DNA of 64,000 nucleotides, from the NCBI GenBank assembly GCA_044867425.1, contig JBIOUX010000167.1, positions 32,971 through 96,970 on the forward strand. The letters are read 5' to 3'. A model generated the notes under the pieces. That model saw only the letters and a list, made by a program, of their open reading frames with translations, had not been told where the DNA came from and searched no databases. Of the stretch, positions 32,455 through 40,799 are shown piece by piece. The translations under genes were made by a program, and so were the position numbers. This DNA comes from CAWBJP01 sp044867425. GTDB lineage: Bacteria; Actinomycetota; Acidimicrobiia; IMCC26256; BP-133. Positions within the stretch are counted from its first letter, which is position 1. Each line of letters begins with the position of its first letter.

Positions 32455-33732
32455 CTACCGGGTCCCGCCGGGGGTCCCCGACGGAACCTCTGGTTCCGGC
32501 GGGTTCGGGCCGGCGGCGGCCAGGAGGCGGGCCACCTTGAGCTCGGTCTCGCGCCACTCGGCCACCGGGTCGGAGTCGGCCACGATGCCCGCCCCGACCC
32601 CCAGCTCGGTGCCCGCGGCCGTGACCACGAAGGTACGGATGGCGACGTTGAGGTCCAGCGCCGCCCGATCGGCGTCGATCCAGCCCACCGCCCCGCAGTA
32701 GGCGCCCCGGGGGGAGGCCTCCAGGTCCTCGATGGCCTGGAGGACCCGGGGCTTGGGTGCCCCCGTCACCGAGGCCGGCGGGAAGGTGGCCCGCAGCAGG
32801 GCGCCGGTCCCCACTCCGGCCCGCAGGGTTCCCTGCACCGTGCTCACCAGGTGGTGCAGGCCCGGGTGCGGCTCCACCCGGCACAGCTCGGGGACGGTCA
32901 CGGAGCCGAACTCGCACACCCGGCCGAGATCGTTGCGGGCCAGGTCGACGATCATCACGTTCTCGGCCCGGTCCTTGGCGCTGCCGGCCAGCACGGCCGC
33001 CTCCGCCGCCGTGCCCTTGATGGGCCGGGTCTCGACGCGGCGTCCCTGGCGGCGCAGGAAGCGCTCGGGTGAGGCCGACACCACCGCCATCCCGCCGAGT
33101 CGGACCAGGGCGGCATGGGGGGCGGGATTGTGGCGGGCCAGGGCGGCAAAGAGTCCCACCGGGTCGGCGGCGACGGGGCAGGTGAGGCGACGGGTGAGGT
33201 TGACCTGGTAGCACTCGCCCGCCTCGATGAGGTCCAGCGCCGCTCGCACGCCGGACTCGAAGGCATCCCGGGACAGGTCCGATGACCACGGCCCGAGCGG
33301 CGCCGGTGGGGCGAGGATGGCCTGGCCGGCGCCTGCGACGAGGCCGGCCAGGACGGGCGCCGTCCGGCCGTCGCCTTCCACCCGGGCGCCGTCGGGGTCG
33401 ATGACGAGCCGGGCGTCGAAGCGGGCCAGGGCCAGGTCGGGCAACCACGGGGCCGTCGCCCGCCGGGGGCACACCCGCTCCACCGCCCGCCCGAGGTCGT
33501 AGCCGGCAGAGCCGGCCCACCAGCCCGACGTGAGCGCGTCGAGCACGGCGAAGGCGTCCGCCCCCCGGGCCGTCACCGTCTCCTCCGGCTCGACGGCCAC
33601 CACCCAGGCGGCGCCGTCGCGCACCACGGCCATGTCGACGCCGGCCGGGAGGCCGGCCAGCACCCCGAGGAGCGACGCCGGGGGCGCATCCTCCCGGCCC
33701 AGGAAGGCGGCGACGGTGGCGGCGGGGGGCAT
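32455..33732 (-). CDS. pabB: Aminodeoxychorismate synthase component I
   Basis: Chorismate-utilising enzyme of 425 residues making 4-amino-4-deoxychorismate for folate. The TETRPIKGTAAE motif carries the lysine that separates PabB from anthranilate synthase (which has Ala). Other motifs: ECYQVNLTRRL, FLRRQGRRVETRP, ENVMIVDLARNDLGRVC, FPPASVTGAPKPRV, YCGAVGWID. ATG 33732 follows TACCTT by 7 bases, so the mRNA is probably leaderless. The C-terminus ends with an extra PEVPSGTPGGTR that resembles the palindromic-element peptide (32466-32482). No pabA or pabC is adjacent. Confidence 0.92.
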   Translation of the reverse strand: MPPAATVAAFLGREDAPPASLLGVLAGLPAGVDMAVVRDGAAWVVAVEPEETVTARGADAFAVLDALTSGWWAGSAGYDLGRAVERVCPRRATAPWLPDLALARFDARLVIDPDGARVEGDGRTAPVLAGLVAGAGQAILAPPAPLGPWSSDLSRDAFESGVRAALDLIEAGECYQVNLTRRLTCPVAADPVGLFAALARHNPAPHAALVRLGGMAVVSASPERFLRRQGRRVETRPIKGTAAEAAVLAGSAKDRAENVMIVDLARNDLGRVCEFGSVTVPELCRVEPHPGLHHLVSTVQGTLRAGVGTGALLRATFPPASVTGAPKPRVLQAIEDLEASPRGAYCGAVGWIDADRAALDLNVAIRTFVVTAAGTELGVGAGIVADSDPVAEWRETELKVARLLAAAGPNPPEPEVPSGTPGGTR

Positions 33733-33786
33733 AGCCAGCAAGGTAATCCGCCCGGCCCGGCGCCGGACCGGGGCAGCGCTCGCGGC

Positions 33787-34587
33787 CTAGTGGTCGATCA
33801 GCACGCCGGCCCGGGCCCGGCGTTCGGCGGCGGCGCCCACGACCGCGAAGCCGAGAGCCAGGACTCCCCACAGCAGCAGGTTCCCGCCCAGGGAGGCGAG
33901 ACGGAACCGCCACAACAGGGTCGCCGGCACGGCGATCTCGTCGGGCGGCGGGGGCATGAGGGCGTAGATCACGGCCATGGGGAGGACCACGGTGAGAGCC
34001 ACCAGCAGCAGGCGCTGCTCGTCGACCCAGCCCGCGGTGCGCAGCCGGGCCGAGAGCTGGGCGGCGACGATGAGCACGAGAAGCGTCAGGACGATGACGG
34101 CGGCGTAGAGGGTCTGGCGCTCGGAGAGGGTGGCGGGATCGCCGACCGCCGGGGGGTTGGGCGGGTACTTGAGCCAGGGGGAGACGGTGATGGCGCCGGC
34201 CAGCACCGCCCCCGCCACCAGCGCCCGGGAGGGCAGGCGGGGTATCCGCTTGCGCAGGGCGAGGAAGGTCACACCGAACAGGGCGCCGAAGGCGGCGCCG
34301 GCCAGGGCGTAGGCGCCGAAGAGTCCCACGCCCCGCTGGACGTCCCGGGACACCTCGGGCGCCTCCTCGTGGCCCGGACTCCCGAGCCCCTCCTGGTCGA
34401 GCCCCGTGGCACCGGTGTGATCGGCGCCCTGGGCGGCATTGGCCTCCTCGATGGCGATGGCGTCCTCGATTGACGGCTCGCCCGTCACGGAGAGGAAGGC
34501 GGCGCTCACCAGCCCGGCGAGCACGCCGAGGAGCACCGCCCCCAGGAGGGCGGAGCTTGGCCGAGCCGGGTCGAACCGGCGGAACAT
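33787..34587 (-). CDS. cbtA: Cobalt transporter subunit CbtA
   Basis: 266 residues with about five or six membrane spans (LLGAVLLGVLAGLVSAAFLS, GLFGAYALAGAAFGALFGV, ALVAGAVLAGAI, YAAVIVLTLLVLIVAAQL). The loop SPWLKYPPNPPAVGDP is the hallmark of CbtA, a predicted cobalt permease. The acidic/His loop (GHEEAPEVSRD) faces outside. Starts at ATG 34587 (GTG 34590 also possible). cbtB is just upstream and cobT before it, consistent with cobalamin supply, which the B12-dependent NrdJ needs. Confidence 0.88.
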   Translation of the reverse strand: MFRRFDPARPSSALLGAVLLGVLAGLVSAAFLSVTGEPSIEDAIAIEEANAAQGADHTGATGLDQEGLGSPGHEEAPEVSRDVQRGVGLFGAYALAGAAFGALFGVTFLALRKRIPRLPSRALVAGAVLAGAITVSPWLKYPPNPPAVGDPATLSERQTLYAAVIVLTLLVLIVAAQLSARLRTAGWVDEQRLLLVALTVVLPMAVIYALMPPPPDEIAVPATLLWRFRLASLGGNLLLWGVLALGFAVVGAAAERRARAGVLIDH

Positions 34588-34614
34588 CACTGGCCCATCA
34601 CCGGCGCCGGCGGG

Positions 34615-34815
34615 TCAGTGGCAGGGCACGCCGAGGAGGTGGCGACCGTCGTGGAAGGCCTCGTGCAGGAAGCTGGCGGAGCCGCTGAGCGCCCGTGACA
34701 GGGAGCCACCCTCGAAGGTCACCAGCCACAGAACACCGACCGCCAGGGCCACGGCCAGCCACACCCAGCGGGGGACCGGTAGAGCGACGGGACGGGTGGT
34801 GGTGATCGCAGTCAT
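34615..34815 (-). CDS. cbtB: Cobalt transporter subunit CbtB
   Basis: 66 residues: one transmembrane helix (VPRWVWLAVALAVGVLWLVTF) and a short C-terminal metal-binding tail with three histidines (FLHEAFHDGRHLLGVPCH), the CbtB pattern. ATG 34815 has GGAGG six bases upstream. It is the usual partner of CbtA, whose gene starts 28 bases after its stop. Confidence 0.88.
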   Translation of the reverse strand: MTAITTTRPVALPVPRWVWLAVALAVGVLWLVTFEGGSLSRALSGSASFLHEAFHDGRHLLGVPCH

Positions 34816-34904
34816 CGAACCTCCATTGGACAGGACCATGCCGGCCCGCACCGGCTTCCCGGACGCCTCGGCGCCGTACGTTAGCCCAGCCCTCCGGCGA
34901 CCGC
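34816..34904 (-). promoter_or_regulatory. Possible reduced cobalamin-riboswitch-like leader before cbtB
   Basis: The 89-base gap between cobT and cbtB contains, on the minus strand, GGGAAGCCGGTGCGGGCCGG followed by GGTCCTGT. Cobalamin riboswitches share GGGAA-n3-GGTG, a small hairpin around GGTG and a downstream C-rich/ACTGT stretch. The fit is partial and the space is short for a full aptamer (~200 nt). cbtAB genes are frequent riboswitch targets. Confidence 0.22.
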
Positions 34905-35984
34905 TCACCTGTCCTTGTCGGTCACCCCGGCGGCGTCGAAGGTGGCCATCTCGCCCAGCAGGCGGGCGGCCGACTCGAGGACGGGCAGGGCCAGGCAGGC
35001 GCCCGTCCCCTCACCCAGGCGCAGGCCGAGGTCGAGGACCGGCTCCAGCCCCAGCTCGTCCAGCACGACGGCGGCGCCGGGCTCGACGGAGCGGTGGCCG
35101 GCGACGCAGCGGGCCGCCACGCCGGGGACGAGGCGCTCGGCCACCAGCAGGGCGGCGTCGGCGATGACCCCGTCGATGACGACCGGGACTCCGGCCGCCG
35201 CTCCGCCCACCACGAAGCCGGTGAGAGCGGCCAGCTCCAGCCCGCCGACGGCGGCCAGGGTGGCCCGCGGACCGGCCGCCAGCGCCCCGGCATGGACGGT
35301 CAGCGCCCGGTCCACTACCGCCACCTTGCGGGCCAGGGTGGCGTCGTCGACGCCCGTTCCCCGCCCGGTGACCTCGGCCGCCGGCCGGCCGGTGAGGGCG
35401 GCGATCACCGCCGCCGCCGGCGTGGTGTTGCCGATGCCCATCTCGCCGGTCACCAGCGCCCGGGCCCCCCCGGCCGCCAGCTCGGTGGCCGTTTGCGCGC
35501 CCACGTCCAGCGCCGCCCCGCACTGGTCGCGGGTCATGGCCGGGGCCACGGCGAGGTTGGCGGTACCCAACGCCACCTTGCGGACCAACAGGCCGGCGGT
35601 GTCGCCACCGGCGACCGGGATCGGTGTCGCCACCCCGACGTCGATCACCACCACCCTGGCTCCCACCTGGCGGGCCAGCACGTTGATGGCGGCCCCGCCG
35701 GCCAGGAAGTTGGCCACCATCTGGGCGGTCACGTCCTGGACCCAGGGCGTCACGCCCTCGGCCACCACCCCGTGATCGCCGGCGAAGACCGCTACCGCCC
35801 CGGGATGGGGCACCGGGGGCGGGCACCGCCCGGCGATGCCGGCGAGCTGGACCCCGAGCGCCTCCAGGCGTCCCAGGGCTCCCCGGGGCTTGGTCAGGCG
35901 GTCCTGGAGGGCGGCCGCTTCGGCGGCGGCGCCCGGATCGGTGGGTTGTACGGCGCCCGCCGCCTGTTCGAACGCTCCCGTCAT
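34905..35984 (-). CDS. cobT: Nicotinate-nucleotide:dimethylbenzimidazole phosphoribosyltransferase
   Basis: 359 residues. Activates dimethylbenzimidazole to alpha-ribazole phosphate, the lower ligand of B12. Motifs: RLTKPRGALGRLEALGVQLAGI, VFAGDHGVVAEGVTPW, TGEMGIGNTTPAAA, and the C-terminal GHRSVEPGAAVVLDELGLEPVLDLGLRLGEGTGA with the catalytic Glu. ATG 35984 is preferred; GTG 36017 would add a basic segment not seen in the family. It heads the minus-strand run with the cobalt transporter. Confidence 0.94.
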   Translation of the reverse strand: MTGAFEQAAGAVQPTDPGAAAEAAALQDRLTKPRGALGRLEALGVQLAGIAGRCPPPVPHPGAVAVFAGDHGVVAEGVTPWVQDVTAQMVANFLAGGAAINVLARQVGARVVVIDVGVATPIPVAGGDTAGLLVRKVALGTANLAVAPAMTRDQCGAALDVGAQTATELAAGGARALVTGEMGIGNTTPAAAVIAALTGRPAAEVTGRGTGVDDATLARKVAVVDRALTVHAGALAAGPRATLAAVGGLELAALTGFVVGGAAAGVPVVIDGVIADAALLVAERLVPGVAARCVAGHRSVEPGAAVVLDELGLEPVLDLGLRLGEGTGACLALPVLESAARLLGEMATFDAAGVTDKDR

Positions 35985-36096
35985 CGGCCGCCGGCTCCTG
36001 GGCTTCCCGGTCGCCACCGAGGCTCTGATCCTGTGACCAGCGGGTTCGCGCCGGGGTCGAAAATTCCCGTCACTGGTAAGCCTTCCCTGGCAGGAA

Positions 36097-36176
36097 CGAC
36101 ATCAGATATGTCGAAATTGTGACGGGCCGAGCACTTGAGCGTGGTAACGGGGGGAACCACGACTGGTGCTCGTCAC
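36097..36176. other. Structured intergenic segment between cobT and the kinase gene
   Basis: The divergent gap 35985-36340 holds no gene but has nested inverted repeats: CGACAT-CAGAT-ATGTCG (36097-36113), then an outer stem GTGAC/GTCAC (36119-36123, 36172-36176), GAGCAC/GTGCTC (36129-36134, 36166-36171) and an inner CGTGGT-loop-ACCACG (36140-36145, 36156-36161) with a G-rich loop AACGGGGGGA. This could be a leader RNA or operator cluster; the strand cannot be told. Confidence 0.4.
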
Positions 36177-36340
36177 GGAGCCCGAGCCCCCCTCGGCACA
36201 TGGCGTTTTGCGGAACTCTGGTGCGGTGTCGGCCTCGCGGCCTTGATACCCCGGAGTGAGAGCAATTCTCCGCCGGGGTGGGGCCGGGCTCAACTTTGTC
36301 CGGGCCGCTGGCGCACGGGCGGGCGCTAGCTTCGCCGGTC

Positions 36341-37174
36341 GTGCCCGCCATTCCCGCCGAGGTCGCCGCCCTCCTCGGCCCCGTGCCCGAGGACCGCTCG
36401 GGCGAAGGCGGCGGCTGCGTGCTGGCCGGCAACGGACACGTGGCCCGGATCGGTCCCCCGGAGGTCGTGGGTCGGGAGGCGTTCGTCCTCGGCCTCGACG
36501 CCCTGCCCGTCGCCCGGCCCGCCCTGGTGGCCGCCGGCGAGGGTTGGGTGGTCACCGCCGAGGTGGCCGACCATGACGGCAGCTGGAGCCGGGGCGACCT
36601 CCACGGCGCCCTGTCCGACCTCGGCCGGCTCCACGACCATTACCAGGCGGCGCTTCCCACCGGCGCCGGCGCTGTCCTGCGCCGGCCCTTCGACGGTGCC
36701 ACCACCGACCGGTTGCTGGCCGGGTCACGGCCGCACACCCACCTCCTCCCGCCGCTCCTGGCCCGCCTGCTGGGCGACCCCGAACCGTTGCTGGACGTGC
36801 TGAGCCGGGAGCCGGTGACGCTCCTGCACGGCGACCCGTGGCCGGCCAACGTCCGCCGGCCCGGGCCCGGGCGCCGGGTGTGGGTGGACTGGGAGCAGGC
36901 GTCGGTGGGCCCGGCGGCGGCCGACCTGGCCACCTGGCTCGACCAGACCCCGTGGTACCTGCGCCGGGAGATCGACGTCGACGAGCACGTGGCGGACTAC
37001 CTGGGCGCCCGCCGCCGTCCGGTCGACCCGGCGGCCTTCCGCCAGGCGGTCGACGCCGCCGCCGTGGTGTGGTTCCTGGCCTTCGACGTGCCCCGGCTCT
37101 CCGAGGCGCCGCCGTGGCTGGCGGAGCACATGGTGGGGGCCAAGGACGAAGCGGCCCATCGGGTCCTCGGCTGA
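36341..37174 (+). CDS. Aminoglycoside phosphotransferase (APH)-like kinase
   Basis: 277 residues with a protein-kinase-like fold of the APH/choline kinase family. The catalytic loop is LLHGDPWPANV and the metal-binding motif VWVDWEQASVGPAAADLATWL. The nucleotide lobe is short and divergent (CVLAGNGHVARIGP...GREAFVLGLDALPVARPALVA). The substrate is unknown; nothing nearby points to resistance. GTG 36341 follows TAGCTT (36327-36332) by 8 bases, suggesting a leaderless transcript. Confidence 0.75.
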   Translation: MPAIPAEVAALLGPVPEDRSGEGGGCVLAGNGHVARIGPPEVVGREAFVLGLDALPVARPALVAAGEGWVVTAEVADHDGSWSRGDLHGALSDLGRLHDHYQAALPTGAGAVLRRPFDGATTDRLLAGSRPHTHLLPPLLARLLGDPEPLLDVLSREPVTLLHGDPWPANVRRPGPGRRVWVDWEQASVGPAAADLATWLDQTPWYLRREIDVDEHVADYLGARRRPVDPAAFRQAVDAAAVVWFLAFDVPRLSEAPPWLAEHMVGAKDEAAHRVLG

Positions 37175-37246
37175 CACGTTCGGGAACCGCGGGGCTGCCC
37201 GCGTCGTCCCAACCGGCAGTTGCATATCCGAGGAAGGGACCACACC

Positions 37247-39373
37247 ATGCGCCGCTCCCGCTGCCGCCGCTCCCGCCGAACCACCCTCGCCGCCACCGCC
37301 GCCGCCCTGGCCGTCCTGACCGGCGCCTGCACGTCCGGGGCCGGGCCGGGCAAGGTCATCGCCGAGGTCGGCGTCGACCTGCGCCTCGCCTCCGCCCTGC
37401 GACCCTTCGACGCCTGCGGCGATTTCCTCGACCACGTCCGGTCGGAGGCGCTCACCCACCACGCCTTCGGCGAGGTGGCCTTCTACGGGTGGGGCCAGCG
37501 CGGCGACGTCATCGCCCTCGAGGGCCGGGCCACGGCCGCGCCCCGGCCGGTGTCGGCGCCGGTCAACGACGCGGCGGGAGAGAGCGCGGCCAAGACCGCC
37601 GCTCCCCAGGCGTCGGGCACCAACGTCCAGGAGGCAGGGGTCGACGAGCCCGACGTGGTCAAGACCGACGGGCGGCGCATCGTCACCGTGACGTCGGGGA
37701 CACCCGGAGCCCCGGAGGCCGGCGGGCGCCTCCAGGTGCTGGTGGTGGAGGACGGCCGGCACCGCCTGGCCGGTTCCCTCCCGCTGCCCGGCAACGGCGG
37801 CGACCACGACCTGCTGCTCAGTGGGAACCGGGTGCTCGTCCGATCCTCCACGTGGTCCCCCGAGCCCGCATCCGGCTCCGTCTTCCGTGAGGCCCCGGCC
37901 TCGGACCTGATGATCGCTCCGGGCCGCCAGCGCACCGTCCTCACGCTGGTCGACATCTCCGATCCCGCCGCCCCCGCCGTCGTGTCCACCTTCGAGATCG
38001 ACGGCCATGTCCTGGGCGCCCGCCTGGTGGGAGACGTGGCCCGGGTCGTGACCGGCGCCGAGCCCCAGGGCTTCACCCCCACGTACCCGACCGACGGCTC
38101 CCCGGCCGAGCAGTCCCGGGTGGAGGCCGCCAACCGGACCCAGGTGGAGGGATCCACGCTGCGCAACTGGCTTCCGGAGTACACGCTGCGGTCGTCCGCC
38201 CCGGACGCCCCCACGGTCTCGGGCGTGGCCGTGGAGTGCGCCCGGGTGAGCCGGCCGGCCGAGTTCTCCGGGCTGGGCACCATCTCCGTGCTCACCTTCG
38301 ATCTCTCCGAGGGGCTCTCCGACGGCGACGCCGTCACCGTGCTGGCTGACGGCCAGACGGTCTACGCCTCGGAGGAGGCCCTCTACGTGGCCACCACCCG
38401 CTACCCCGAGATCGCCCCCATGGCTGACGGCACCCTCTCCGGCGCCCCCATGGCCGGCCCCGGGGCGGCGCCGCCGGTGGTGTCCGAGGAAACCACCGAG
38501 ATCCACAAGTTCGACATCACCGGGACGGGTCCGGCCCGCCACGTCGCCTCCGGCCGGGTGCGGGGCCACCTCCTCAACCAGTTCTCCATATCGGAATTCG
38601 ACGACCGCCTCCGGGTCGCCACCACGGTCTCGGCGACCGCCGCTCCGGTTCCCGGTGGCGGTACCTCCGAGAGCCTCGTCACCGTGCTCGAGGACCGGTC
38701 CGGCGTGCTGGAGCAGGCGGGCGAGGTCGGCGGCCTGGGGCGGGGCGAGCAGATCTACGCCGTGCGCTTCATCGGCGCCGTCGGCTACGTCGTCACCTTC
38801 CGCCAGACCGACCCGCTCTACACCATCGATCTCTCCGACCCGTCGACCCCCCGGGTGGTGGGCGAGCTCAAGATCCCCGGCTACTCGGCCTACCTCCACC
38901 CGGTGGGGGACGGGCTCCTGCTCGGGATCGGCCAGGACGCCACCGACACGGGGCGGCGCACCGGCGCCCAGGCGTCACTCTTCGACGTGAGCGACCCGGC
39001 GCAGCCCCGCCGCCTCGACCAGGTCGCCCTCGGTGTCGGTTCGTCCGCCGCCGAGTTCGACCACCACGCCTTCTTGTGGTGGGCGCCCCGGGGCCTGGCC
39101 GTCCTGCCCCTCCAGACCTACGACCCGGTGTACTCCAGCGTGGCCGTGGGCCTGTCGGTGGACCGGGGCCGGGGTCTGGGTGAGGCCGGCCGGATCACCC
39201 ATCCCGGCGGAGCTCCCGACGGTGCGACCGGCAAGGTCGCCGGCGACGGGTCCAATTCCATCCAGCGCTCGCTGGTGATCGACGACGCCCTCTACACCCT
39301 CTCCTCGGCCGGGATCCTGGCCAGCAACCTCGGCGATCTCACCACCCGCCAGTGGGTCGCCTTCCAGCCCTAG
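37247..39373 (+). CDS. Secreted beta-propeller lipoprotein
   Basis: 708 residues. Lipoprotein signal with lipobox LTGAC after an Arg-rich start (MRRSRCRRSRRTTLAATAAA). The remainder has repeated propeller blades and matches the 'beta-propeller domain' family (GTNVQEAGVDEPDVVKTDGR, TVLTLVDISDPAAPAVVSTF, HKFDITGTGPARHVASG, YAVRFIGAVGYVVTFRQTDPLYTIDLSDP, QRSLVIDDALYTLSSAGI). Role unknown; outside the membrane. ATG 37247 has GAGGAAGGGA upstream. In the first blade the stretch TSGTPGAPEAGG (37693-37712) resembles the palindromic-element peptide and interrupts a beta strand (RRIVTV...LQVLVVEDG). Confidence 0.8.
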   Translation: MRRSRCRRSRRTTLAATAAALAVLTGACTSGAGPGKVIAEVGVDLRLASALRPFDACGDFLDHVRSEALTHHAFGEVAFYGWGQRGDVIALEGRATAAPRPVSAPVNDAAGESAAKTAAPQASGTNVQEAGVDEPDVVKTDGRRIVTVTSGTPGAPEAGGRLQVLVVEDGRHRLAGSLPLPGNGGDHDLLLSGNRVLVRSSTWSPEPASGSVFREAPASDLMIAPGRQRTVLTLVDISDPAAPAVVSTFEIDGHVLGARLVGDVARVVTGAEPQGFTPTYPTDGSPAEQSRVEAANRTQVEGSTLRNWLPEYTLRSSAPDAPTVSGVAVECARVSRPAEFSGLGTISVLTFDLSEGLSDGDAVTVLADGQTVYASEEALYVATTRYPEIAPMADGTLSGAPMAGPGAAPPVVSEETTEIHKFDITGTGPARHVASGRVRGHLLNQFSISEFDDRLRVATTVSATAAPVPGGGTSESLVTVLEDRSGVLEQAGEVGGLGRGEQIYAVRFIGAVGYVVTFRQTDPLYTIDLSDPSTPRVVGELKIPGYSAYLHPVGDGLLLGIGQDATDTGRRTGAQASLFDVSDPAQPRRLDQVALGVGSSAAEFDHHAFLWWAPRGLAVLPLQTYDPVYSSVAVGLSVDRGRGLGEAGRITHPGGAPDGATGKVAGDGSNSIQRSLVIDDALYTLSSAGILASNLGDLTTRQWVAFQP
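37693..37712. repeat. Palindromic element-like copy in the propeller gene
   Basis: GTCGGGGACACCCGGAGCCC, a degenerate relative of the GGGGACACCCCG core, in phase, encoding SGTPGAP as in HrpA (SSGTPRAP). Confidence 0.5.
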
Positions 39374-39389
39374 GTGTCGCTCTGGTGCG

Positions 39390-39824
39390 CTATCCCCGGC
39401 GGGCGCGCTCGACCGTCCGCCGGTGGAGGCGCACCCCGAAACGGGCCTCCACCTCGGCAGCCAGCACCGACGCCGGCCGGCCGGCCTCGGCGTGGAGGAA
39501 GGCAAGGATCTCGTCGTTGAGCTTGAGGGGGCCTTTGCGACCCCGGCGCTCATCGAGGAGGCCGACCATGCCGGCGGAGTCGAAGGCGGCTTCGACGAGA
39601 TAGAACGCGGCCCGGGAATAGCCGTGGCTCTGGGCGGCTGCGGTGGCGCTGAGGCCGTCGACGACGTGGGCCCGGAGCATCTCGTATTTCACCTGCACCT
39701 TGTCGGCGGGCAGGAAAAAGCTCCCCGGCCCCGCGAACAAGGGGGCGGCGACCCCAGTCGGGTCGGGATGCAACAACCCGGCCACCGCCAAGATCTGCCA
39801 CCGGTCCGACTCCGATTGTGTCAA
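39390..39824 (-). CDS. Helix-turn-helix protein (transposase-like DNA-binding)
   Basis: 144 residues from TTG 39824, preceded by GGCGGAGA. The central KYEMLRAHVVDGLSATAAAQ...YSRAAFYLVEAAF is a transposase-type HTH, followed by GLLDERRGRKGPLKLNDEILAFL and a second small HTH (VLAAEVEARFGVRLHRRTVER). This layout is typical of N-terminal regions of IS transposases but occurs alone here, with no DDE domain nearby. It may be a domesticated or orphan DNA-binding protein. Confidence 0.65.
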   Translation of the reverse strand: MTQSESDRWQILAVAGLLHPDPTGVAAPLFAGPGSFFLPADKVQVKYEMLRAHVVDGLSATAAAQSHGYSRAAFYLVEAAFDSAGMVGLLDERRGRKGPLKLNDEILAFLHAEAGRPASVLAAEVEARFGVRLHRRTVERARRG

Positions 39825-40066
39825 CTGATCTCCGCCGCTGATCTCCAGTGAACCTCTATAGCTAGCGCCAATTTGCGCCTATGTGAGCGGCATTCTTTCT
39901 TAGACACCTTACCGCGGTTGGCCGAAGTGGATCGTTGACTATTCCTAACGTTCGTCATTTTTGTCAAATAACGGTTGTTGAATTCCACTTGAAGAGGTGC
40001 CTCTGTTGCTTTAGTTTTTGATGTGGGAAATGTTGGAAATCAGGAGAATTGAGAAGTTCTGCGCTG
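39825..40066 (+). promoter_or_regulatory. A/T-rich control region before the regulator cluster
   Basis: This 242-base gap is strikingly richer in A/T than the rest of the window (for example TTTTTGTCAAATAACGG and GCTTTAGTTTTTGATG). It contains the inverted repeat GCGC-CAATTT-GCGC (about 39867-39880). It probably holds the promoter(s) of the LuxR-type gene at 40067; no single -35/-10 pair is clearly best. Confidence 0.4.
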
Positions 40067-40624
40067 ATGAGATCACCTGCTGCCACCACCACCACTGCCA
40101 TCCGGGTGGGCATCGTGGACGAGAACGAGATGTTCGCCCTCGGGCTGCGGGCCGCCCTGGCCGGACAGCCGCGGATCGAGGTGACCACCGGGGAGCCCGC
40201 CGACGTCGCCGTCGTCTCCTGCACCGTCGCCGGCGAGCGCGCCTTCTCCTGCCCGCTGGTGGTGTGCGGCGATACCCCCACCCGCCTGGCCGAAGGCAAT
40301 CAGGTGCTCGCCGTCCTGCCCCGCTCGACCCTCACCGCCGAGCAGCTGCTGGCCGGCATCCACGCCGCCGCGGCCGGGCTGCGGGTGATCCCGCTACCGG
40401 TGGCGCCGGTGGTCTCCCGGCTGGACGGCCGCCGTCTTGAAGTGCTCCGGCTCCTGGCCTCCGGCGCCGACACCCGCGAGATCGCCCAGCATCTCGGATA
40501 CTCGGACCGGACCATCAAGAGCGTGGTCCGCGAGATCCAGCTGGCGCTCGGCACCCGCAACCGGGCCCAGGCGGTGGCCGAAGGGGTACGCCAAGGTCTC
40601 ATCGGTCTGAGCGCCGAGGCCTGA
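40067..40624 (+). CDS. LuxR-family regulator with degenerate receiver
   Basis: 185 residues from ATG 40067 (TTG 40049 is also open). The N-terminal half has a receiver-like start (IRVGIVDENEMFALGLRAALAG) but lacks an Asp at the phosphorylation position (the strand reads VAVVSCTVAG), so phosphorylation is unlikely. The C-terminal LuxR HTH is complete (RRLEVLRLLASGADTREIAQ, GYSDRTIKSVVREIQLALGT, NRAQAVAEGVRQGLI). First member of a group of related regulators at 40.1-42.9 kb. No sensor kinase is in the neighbourhood. Confidence 0.75.
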   Translation: MRSPAATTTTAIRVGIVDENEMFALGLRAALAGQPRIEVTTGEPADVAVVSCTVAGERAFSCPLVVCGDTPTRLAEGNQVLAVLPRSTLTAEQLLAGIHAAAAGLRVIPLPVAPVVSRLDGRRLEVLRLLASGADTREIAQHLGYSDRTIKSVVREIQLALGTRNRAQAVAEGVRQGLIGLSAEA

Positions 40625-40799
40625 GCTCGGGCGCACCCGCCCCGCCGGGCGGTCCCTGCGGGCAGCCGGGCTGCCCCGCCTGCCCCCGGAGCCCGTATCG
40701 ACCGGGTACCCGCCGGGACTTTCCCGCCCGCCCAGCCACACCCCAAAGACCGTCCGAAGGCATCTAGGAGCGGGTCGCCCGGATTGGTTGGATCGGCGC

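Noticed and set aside
32435..33913. Extending HrpA upstream to give a ~1750-residue protein
   Set aside because: The upstream part of that open frame overlaps pabB in another frame and encodes only Gly/Arg/Pro-rich sequence; normal HrpA length is reached from GTG 32434.
35985..36180. Cobalamin or c-di-AMP (ydaO) riboswitch upstream of cobT
   Set aside because: Isolated matches (GGGAAGG, GGTAACGGGGGGAACC) resemble fragments of these aptamers, but the order and the downstream conserved blocks are missing on both strands.
39390..39824. Insertion sequence
   Set aside because: Only a transposase-like HTH protein is present; there is no DDE domain, terminal inverted repeat or target duplication around it.
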